Source: Micromonospora lupini str. Lupac 08 (GTDB lineage Bacteria > Actinomycetota > Actinomycetes > Mycobacteriales > Micromonosporaceae). Taken from it: a DNA stretch of 64,000 nucleotides. The stretch covers positions 6,476,053-6,540,052 of the forward strand of contig NZ_HF570108.1 in assembly GCF_000297395.2 (NCBI RefSeq). The letters are read 5' to 3'. This document shows positions 55,374 to 64,000 of this stretch, one piece after another; within the stretch, counting starts at the first letter, position 1, and every line of letters begins with the position of its first letter. A model generated the notes under the pieces. The model saw nothing but the letters and a program-made list of their open reading frames with translations, did not search any database and had not been told where the DNA came from. A program made the translations under genes and the position numbers.

Positions 55374-55409
55374 CGACGAGGCCCCCGGCAGGTGCCGGGG
55401 GCCTCGTCG
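55374..55409 (-). terminator. Terminator after rpoC
   Basis: Perfect 16-bp stem CGACGAGGCCCCCGGC / GCCGGGGGCCTCGTCG with a 4-base loop, 10 bases beyond the rpoC stop. Separates the rpoBC transcript from the two membrane-protein genes. Confidence 0.88.
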
Positions 55410-55419
55410 GTGTCGGTGC

Positions 55420-59307
<3,888 letters not shown>

Positions 59308-59350
59308 TCTGTCCCCTATGTCGTCGTCTGTACTGCTAATTCTCGGGTGG

Positions 59351-59380
59351 GGTCGGGGGCCGGCGAGCCGGCCCCCGACC
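59351..59380 (-). terminator. Perfect hairpin between rpoB and rpoC
   Basis: GGTCGGGGGCCGGC / GCCGGCCCCCGACC, 14 bp perfect with 2-4 unpaired bases, 7 bases beyond the rpoB stop. No U-run follows and rpoC must be transcribed, so partial attenuation, processing or a decay barrier is more likely than full termination. Confidence 0.6.
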
Positions 59381-59387
59381 GCTCACC

Positions 59388-62300
59388 TCAGACCTCTTCG
59401 ACCGAGCTCGGCTCGCGCCGGGACAGGTCGATGCCCAGCTCCTCGGCGGCCCGGAACACCTCGTCGTCGGTCTCGCGCATTTCCAGGGCCACGCCGTCGC
59501 TGGAGAGCACCTCAACGTTGAGGCACAGCGACTGCAGCTCCTTGAGCAGCACCTTGAACGACTCCGGGATGCCCGGCTCCGGGATGTTCTCGCCCTTGAC
59601 GATGGCCTCGTAGACCTTCACGCGGCCGAGCACGTCGTCGGACTTGATCGTGAGCAGCTCCTGCAGGGCGTAGGCAGCGCCGTACGCCTGCATCGCCCAG
59701 CACTCCATCTCACCGAAACGCTGACCACCGAACTGCGCCTTACCACCCAGCGGCTGCTGCGTGATCATCGAGTACGGGCCGGTCGAACGAGCGTGGATCT
59801 TGTCGTCGACCAGGTGGTTGAGCTTCAGGATGTAGACGTAGCCGACCGCGATCGGGTCCGGCAGAGGCTCACCGGAACGACCGTCGAACAACTGCGCCTT
59901 GCCGGTACGACCGATCAGCTGCTTGCCGTCCCGGTTGGGCAGGGTCGACTCGAGCAGACCGGAGATCTCCTCCTCGCGGGCACCGTCGAAGACCGGGGTG
60001 GCCACGTTGGTGTCACCCTCGGACTCGTGGGCGTCGATCGAGCGGAGCTGGCGCTTCCAGTCGGTGTCGTCACCCTCGACCTTCCACCCGGTCTTGGCGA
60101 CCCAACCGAGGTGGGTCTCCAGAACCTGGCCGATGTTCATCCGGCTCGGCACACCGAGCGGGTTGAGCACGATGTCGACCGGGGTGCCGTCCTCCAGGAA
60201 CGGCATGTCCTCGATCGGCAGGATCTTCGAGATGACGCCCTTGTTGCCGTGCCGACCGGCGAGCTTGTCGCCGTCCTGGATCTTGCGCTTCTGGGCGACG
60301 TAGACCCGGACCAGCTCGTTGACACCCGGCGGCAACTCGTCGCCGTCCTCGCGGGAGAACGTGCGCACACCGATGACCGTGCCGGTCTCGCCGTGCGGCA
60401 CCTTCAGCGAGGTGTCCCGAACCTCACGCGCCTTCTCACCGAAGATCGCGCGGAGCAGACGCTCCTCCGGGGTCAGCTCGGTCTCACCCTTGGGCGTGAC
60501 CTTGCCGACCAGGATGTCGCCGGGAACGACCTCGGCGCCGATCCGGATGATGCCGCGCTCGTCGAGGTCAGCGAGCATTTCCTCGCTGACGTTCGGGATG
60601 TCGCGGGTGATCTCCTCCGGACCGAGCTTGGTGTCCCGGGCGTCGACCTCGTGCTCCTCGATGTGGATCGAGGTGAGCACGTCCTGCTGCACGAGGCGCT
60701 GCGACAGGATGATCGCGTCCTCGTAGTTGTGGCCCTCCCAGCACATGAACGCCACCAGCAGGTTGCGTCCGAGCGCCATCTCGCCCTCGTCGGTGCACGG
60801 ACCGTCGGCGATGACCTGACCGGCCTCGACGCGGTCGCCCTCGAAGACCACCGGCTTCTGGTTGACGCAGGAGCCGGCGTTGGAGCGGCGGAACTTGTGC
60901 AGCAGGTACGTCCGGCGGTGGCCGTCATCCTGGTGGATGGTGACGTAGTCGGCGCAGAGATCCTCGATCACACCGCCGACCTCGGCGACCACCACGTCGC
61001 CGGCGTCGACCGCGGCCCGGTACTCCATGCCCGTACCCACGAGCGGCGCCTCGGCCTTGACCAGCGGCACCGCCTGGCGCTGCATGTTCGCGCCCATCAG
61101 TGCCCGGTTGGCGTCGTCGTGCTCGAGGAACGGGATCATGGCGGTCGCGACCGAGGTCATCTGCCGGGGCGAGACGTCCATGTAGTCGACGGCACCGGGG
61201 ACGACGTCCTCGGTCTCGCCGCCCTTACGACGGCAGAGCACCCGCTCCTCGGCGAACGTGCCGTCCGCCTTCAGCCGCGCGTTGGCCTGGGCCTTGACGA
61301 ACCGGTCCTCCTCGTCCGCGGTCAGGTAGTCGATCTGGTCGGTGACCCGACCCTCGACGACCTTCCGGTACGGCGTCTCGATGAAGCCGAACGGGTTGAC
61401 CCGGGCGAAGGTGGACAGCGCGCCGATCAGGCCGATGTTCGGGCCTTCCGGCGTCTCGATCGGGCACATCCGGCCGTAGTGGGACGGGTGCACGTCGCGG
61501 ACCTCGAAGCCGGCCCGCTCCCGGGACAGACCACCCGGGCCGAGCGCGCTCAGCCGACGCCGGTGGGTCAGGCCCGCCAGCGGGTTGGTCTGGTCCATGA
61601 ACTGGGACAGCTGCGACGTCCCGAAGAACTCCTTGATCGCCGCCACCACCGGGCGGATGTTGATCAGGGTCTGCGGGGTGATCGCCTCGACGTCCTGCGT
61701 GGTCATCCGCTCGCGGACGACCCGCTCCATGCGGGAAAGGCCGACCCGAACCTGGTTCTGGATCAGCTCACCCACGGTGCGCAGGCGACGGTTGCCGAAG
61801 TGGTCGATGTCGTCGGCCTCGTAACCGTCCTCACCGGCGTGCAGCCGGCACAGGTACTCCACGGTGGCGACGATGTCGTCCTCGGTCAGCGTGCCGGTGG
61901 TGATCGGCACGTCGACTTCCAGCTTCTTGTTGAACTTGTAGCGCCCGACCTTGGCGACGTCGTACCTCTTCGGGTTGAAGAAGAGGTTGTCGAGCAGGGT
62001 CTGGGCGTTCTCGCGCGTCGGCGGCTCGCCAGGGCGCAGCTTGCGGTAGATGTCGAGCAGAGCCTCGTCGGCGCCGGCGATGTGGTCCTTCTCGAGCGTG
62101 GTCATCATCAGCTCGGACCAGCCGAACTTCTCACGGATCCGCTCGGCCGACCATCCGATGGCCTTGAGCAGGACCGTGACGGCCTGCCGACGCTTGCGGT
62201 CGATGCGTACGCCGACCGTGTCGCGCTTGTCGATGTCGAACTCCAGCCAGGCACCCCGACTCGGGATGACCTTGACGCTGGAGAGGTCGCGGTCGGAGGT

Positions 62301-62819
62301 CTTGTCCGGCTGCTTGTCGAAGTACACGCCCGGGGACCGGACGAGCTGGCTGACCACGACGCGCTCGGTGCCGTTGATGACGAAGGTGCCCTTGGGCGTC
62401 ATCATCGGGAAGTCACCCATGAACACCGTCTGGCTCTTGATCTCGCCAGTGGTGTTGTTGGTGAACTCCGCGGTCACGAAGAGCGGAGCGCAGTAGGTCA
62501 GGTCCTTCTCCTTGCACTCCTCGATCGAGGCCTTGACCTCGTCGAAGCGCGGCGCCGAGAAGGAAAGTGACATGGTGCCGGAGAAGTCCTCAATGGGACT
62601 GATCTCTTCAAGGATCTCCGCGAGACCCGAGCGTGCGTGCGGGTCGTCCGCCGACCGGCCCTGCCAAGCCTCGTTGCCGACGAGCCAGTCGAAGGACTCG
62701 TTCTGGATGGCAAGGAGGTTGGGGACCTCGAGGTGTTCGGTGATCCTGCCGAATGAAACTCGGCGGGGAGCGAATGCGCTCGACGTACGACTGGTCTTCG
62801 CAGGGCGGGAAGCTGCCAA
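59388..62819 (-). CDS. rpoB: RNA polymerase beta subunit
   Basis: 1,143 residues from TTG 62819, which follows GGAAGGA at six bases and gives (M)AASRPAKTSRTSSAF, like other actinobacterial RpoB. A farther in-frame ATG at 62906 lies within the leader hairpin and was rejected. Seen: SFGRITEHLEVPNLLAIQNESFDWL, the rifampicin region GTSQLSQFMDQTNPLAGLTHRRRLSALGPGGLSRERAGFEVRDVHPSHYGRMCPIETPEGPN (wild-type residues, predicting sensitivity), and GRHGNKGVISKILPIEDMPFLEDG near the active site. Confidence 0.99.
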   Translation of the reverse strand: MAASRPAKTSRTSSAFAPRRVSFGRITEHLEVPNLLAIQNESFDWLVGNEAWQGRSADDPHARSGLAEILEEISPIEDFSGTMSLSFSAPRFDEVKASIEECKEKDLTYCAPLFVTAEFTNNTTGEIKSQTVFMGDFPMMTPKGTFVINGTERVVVSQLVRSPGVYFDKQPDKTSDRDLSSVKVIPSRGAWLEFDIDKRDTVGVRIDRKRRQAVTVLLKAIGWSAERIREKFGWSELMMTTLEKDHIAGADEALLDIYRKLRPGEPPTRENAQTLLDNLFFNPKRYDVAKVGRYKFNKKLEVDVPITTGTLTEDDIVATVEYLCRLHAGEDGYEADDIDHFGNRRLRTVGELIQNQVRVGLSRMERVVRERMTTQDVEAITPQTLINIRPVVAAIKEFFGTSQLSQFMDQTNPLAGLTHRRRLSALGPGGLSRERAGFEVRDVHPSHYGRMCPIETPEGPNIGLIGALSTFARVNPFGFIETPYRKVVEGRVTDQIDYLTADEEDRFVKAQANARLKADGTFAEERVLCRRKGGETEDVVPGAVDYMDVSPRQMTSVATAMIPFLEHDDANRALMGANMQRQAVPLVKAEAPLVGTGMEYRAAVDAGDVVVAEVGGVIEDLCADYVTIHQDDGHRRTYLLHKFRRSNAGSCVNQKPVVFEGDRVEAGQVIADGPCTDEGEMALGRNLLVAFMCWEGHNYEDAIILSQRLVQQDVLTSIHIEEHEVDARDTKLGPEEITRDIPNVSEEMLADLDERGIIRIGAEVVPGDILVGKVTPKGETELTPEERLLRAIFGEKAREVRDTSLKVPHGETGTVIGVRTFSREDGDELPPGVNELVRVYVAQKRKIQDGDKLAGRHGNKGVISKILPIEDMPFLEDGTPVDIVLNPLGVPSRMNIGQVLETHLGWVAKTGWKVEGDDTDWKRQLRSIDAHESEGDTNVATPVFDGAREEEISGLLESTLPNRDGKQLIGRTGKAQLFDGRSGEPLPDPIAVGYVYILKLNHLVDDKIHARSTGPYSMITQQPLGGKAQFGGQRFGEMECWAMQAYGAAYALQELLTIKSDDVLGRVKVYEAIVKGENIPEPGIPESFKVLLKELQSLCLNVEVLSSDGVALEMRETDDEVFRAAEELGIDLSRREPSSVEEV

Positions 62820-62946
62820 GATGCGTCCTTCCGAGGACCGGTGCTGCAGAACGGCTGGTACGCGTGCACTCCAATGACCCCACCAGAAATATCCGTAAAC
62901 GGACATTTCCGAGCAGGGGTCAAGTCGGAAGGCAGCGCAAACTAGC

Positions 62947-62975
62947 AGTGTAGCCGAGAGGCTAACCGCTGTCCA
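62947..62975 (-). promoter_or_regulatory. Sigma70-type promoter of rpoB
   Basis: Minus strand: TGGACA (-35; 62970-62975), exactly 17 bases, TACACT (-10; 62947-62952). Start about 62940, giving a leader of about 120 nt before the TTG start. Confidence 0.8.
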
Positions 62976-63301
62976 GCCCACCCCGCAGGTCGTTCGCGGA
63001 ACGCGCCTCGGCCCCCGTAAACCGGGGTCTGCCGGGCCGCTCAGAACGCAACGTCCCCACTGGGCCGCTCGGGTTGCCGCGGCCGATGGTGCCGCCGCTG
63101 TCATTACCCACGTCGTGGCCGTCGCAAGCGCGGTGTCTTGCTGGTGTTCAGCGTGCCTGGCAGCCCGGGGCCGCGTCAAGGGCCGGTATCCGGGTCGTCG
63201 GTTCTTTCCCACCTGAGGGCGACCGGGGCCGCTCGTCAGGTGGGCAGGCATCGACCAACGACGCCCAGCTCAGGACGGTTGTCGCCCGATCCACGAAACA
63301 C

Positions 63302-63336
63302 GGCGGGCAGTGATCCGTGTCGGATCACCGCCCGCC
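63302..63336 (-). terminator. Attenuator/terminator hairpin after rplL
   Basis: GGCGGGCAGTGATCC / GGATCACCGCCCGCC, 15-bp stem with one mismatch and a 5-base loop, 57 bases beyond the rplL stop. Comparable in place to the rplL-rpoB attenuator known in E. coli. Confidence 0.7.
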
Positions 63337-63392
63337 GCGACGCGATCGTGTCCCGGCTCACCGAGCCGGGCACGCGCCTGTGGAACGTCAGG

Positions 63393-63776
63393 TCACTTGA
63401 GGGTGACCTTGGCGCCCTCACCCTCGAGCTTCGCCTTCGCCTTCTCGGCGGTCTCCTTGTTGACCTTCTCCAGGATGGCCTTCGGCGCGGACTCGACCGC
63501 GTCCTTGGCCTCCTTGAGGCCCAGGCCGGTCAGCTCACGCACGACCTTGATGACCTGGATCTTCTTGCCACCGTCAGCCTCGAGGACGACGTCGAACTCG
63601 TCCTTCTCCGGCTCGGCCTCGGCGGCGGCCGGGGCGCCACCGGCGGCGGCAACCGCGACCGGAGCGGCGGCGGTGACCTCGAAGGTGTCCTCGAACTGCT
63701 TCACGAACTCGGAGAGCTCGATCAGCGTCATCTCCTTGAACGCGTCAAGCAGCTCGTCGGTGCTGAGCTTCGCCAT
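63393..63776 (-). CDS. rplL: 50S ribosomal protein L7/L12
   Basis: 127 residues. N-terminal dimerisation helix (MAKLSTDELLDAFKEMTLIELSEFVKQFEDTFEV), Ala-rich hinge (AAAPVAVAAAGGAPAAAEAEPE), and C-terminal factor-binding domain (EFDVVLEADGGKKIQVIKVVRELTGLGLKEAKDAVESAPKAILEKVNKETAEKAKAKLEGEGAKVTLK). Stalk protein recruiting EF-Tu and EF-G, both encoded nearby. Confidence 0.99.
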   Translation of the reverse strand: MAKLSTDELLDAFKEMTLIELSEFVKQFEDTFEVTAAAPVAVAAAGGAPAAAEAEPEKDEFDVVLEADGGKKIQVIKVVRELTGLGLKEAKDAVESAPKAILEKVNKETAEKAKAKLEGEGAKVTLK

Positions 63777-63828
63777 GTCTGGCGTCCTTTCTAAAGGTTG
63801 TTAAAGAACGTGGGTGCGCCGCGCGGCC

Positions 63829-64000
63829 TCAGGCCGCCTCGGCGCCCTCCTGCTCGCGCTTCTTGTCCGCCAGGGCGGCCGCCGCGCGGGCGGCCTTGGA
63901 GAGCGGAGCCTGGAACAGGGCCGCGGCCTTGCTCAGGTTGCCCTTCATCGCGCCGGCCAGCTTGGCCAGCAGCACCTCGCGGGACTCCAGGTCGGCGAGC
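63829..64000 (-). CDS. rplJ: 50S ribosomal protein L10, C-terminal part
   Basis: Only the last 56 residues lie in the window, read directly from the minus strand: ...LADLESREVLLAKLAGAMKG, NLSKAAALFQAPLSKAARAA, ending in a Lys/Glu/Ala tail. This is the C-terminal helix of L10 that binds L12 dimers. rplL follows 52 bases later, the usual order. Confidence 0.93.
   Translation of the reverse strand, partial: LADLESREVLLAKLAGAMKGNLSKAAALFQAPLSKAARAAAALADKKREQEGAEAA

Larger units (their letters stand above)
62820..63392 (-). promoter_or_regulatory. Long gap between rplL and rpoB: attenuator, promoter and leader
   Basis: 573 bases without a gene. From rplL onward: stem-loop 63302-63336 (attenuator), stem CCCACCTGA / TCAGGTGGG (63208-63244), about 230 bases with nothing clear, the rpoB promoter (62947-62975), and a leader stem GAAATATCCG / CGGACATTTC (62886-62909). 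The layout lets rpoBC be expressed both by read-through from rplJL and from its own promoter. Confidence 0.65.

Noticed and set aside
61585..61680. Possible rifampicin-resistance substitution in rpoB
   Set aside because: The residues in the resistance region (Asp, His and Ser positions in QFMDQ and THRRRLSAL) are wild type.
59793..62570. Open frame of 925 codons on the plus strand
   Set aside because: Antisense to rpoB; Asp/Val/Leu/Arg-rich shadow without motifs.
62820..63251. Extended N-terminus for RpoB in the same frame
   Set aside because: The TTG at 62819 has a good ribosome site and gives the family's usual N-terminus; the extension covers the promoter and a leader hairpin.

Overview
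GC-rich chromosomal DNA (GTG, TTG and ATG starts, strong third-position GC) from an actinobacterium, most likely Micromonosporaceae (Micromonospora or a close relative). The support is the gene order rplJ-rplL-rpoB-rpoC-rpsL-rpsG-fusA-tuf-S10-spc-alpha, the zinc-binding (C+) forms of S4, S14 and L36, a conservon-type kinase, an F420-dependent enzyme, and dispersed palindromic repeats. There is no prophage, insertion sequence, CRISPR array, rRNA or recognisable tRNA in the window.

Left part (1-12.1 kb): the 5' end of a nitrate-sensor type histidine kinase (conservon class), a lipoprotein of the branched-chain amino acid receptor type, and a divergent NitT/TauT-type ABC importer (permease and receptor on the minus strand, ATPase on the plus strand). 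The ATPase gene is translationally coupled to an F420-type luciferase-like oxidoreductase and a cupin. Next comes a large membrane protein with an 8-helix N-terminus and about 900 residues of repetitive low-complexity sequence.

12.2-18.4 kb: a thiamine biosynthesis operon on the minus strand, transcribed thiE-thiO-thiS-thiG-(thiE/tenI paralogue)-thiD-thiC. It has a TPP riboswitch and a good promoter at its head, and almost every junction overlaps as GTGA. The second ThiE-like protein lacks key ThiE residues and its ends are encoded by two palindromic repeats.

18.7-30.8 kb: a giant secreted ThuA / glucose-sorbosone dehydrogenase / PKD / carbohydrate-binding protein, a small membrane-anchored secreted protein, an aldo/keto reductase, an ABC-F ATPase, an RsmC-like methyltransferase, an unknown membrane protein, and truA.

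30.9-64 kb: an almost unbroken minus-strand block of the translation and transcription core: rplQ, rpoA, rpsD, rpsK, rpsM, rpmJ, infA, a DUF1707 protein, map, adk, secY, rplO to rplC, rpsJ, tuf, fusA, rpsG, rpsL, two small membrane proteins, rpoC, rpoB, rplL and the end of rplJ. Convincing sigma70-type promoters can be read upstream of the thi operon, rpsL, rpsJ and rpoB. Perfect GC hairpins lie between rpoB/rpoC, rpsG/fusA, rpsD/rpoA and adk/map.

The most unusual signals are non-coding. They are two families of dispersed structured repeats whose stems covary between copies, a 20-nt sequence shared by the rpsL and rpsJ leaders, and hairpins with an identical 7-nt loop upstream of rpsM and map.
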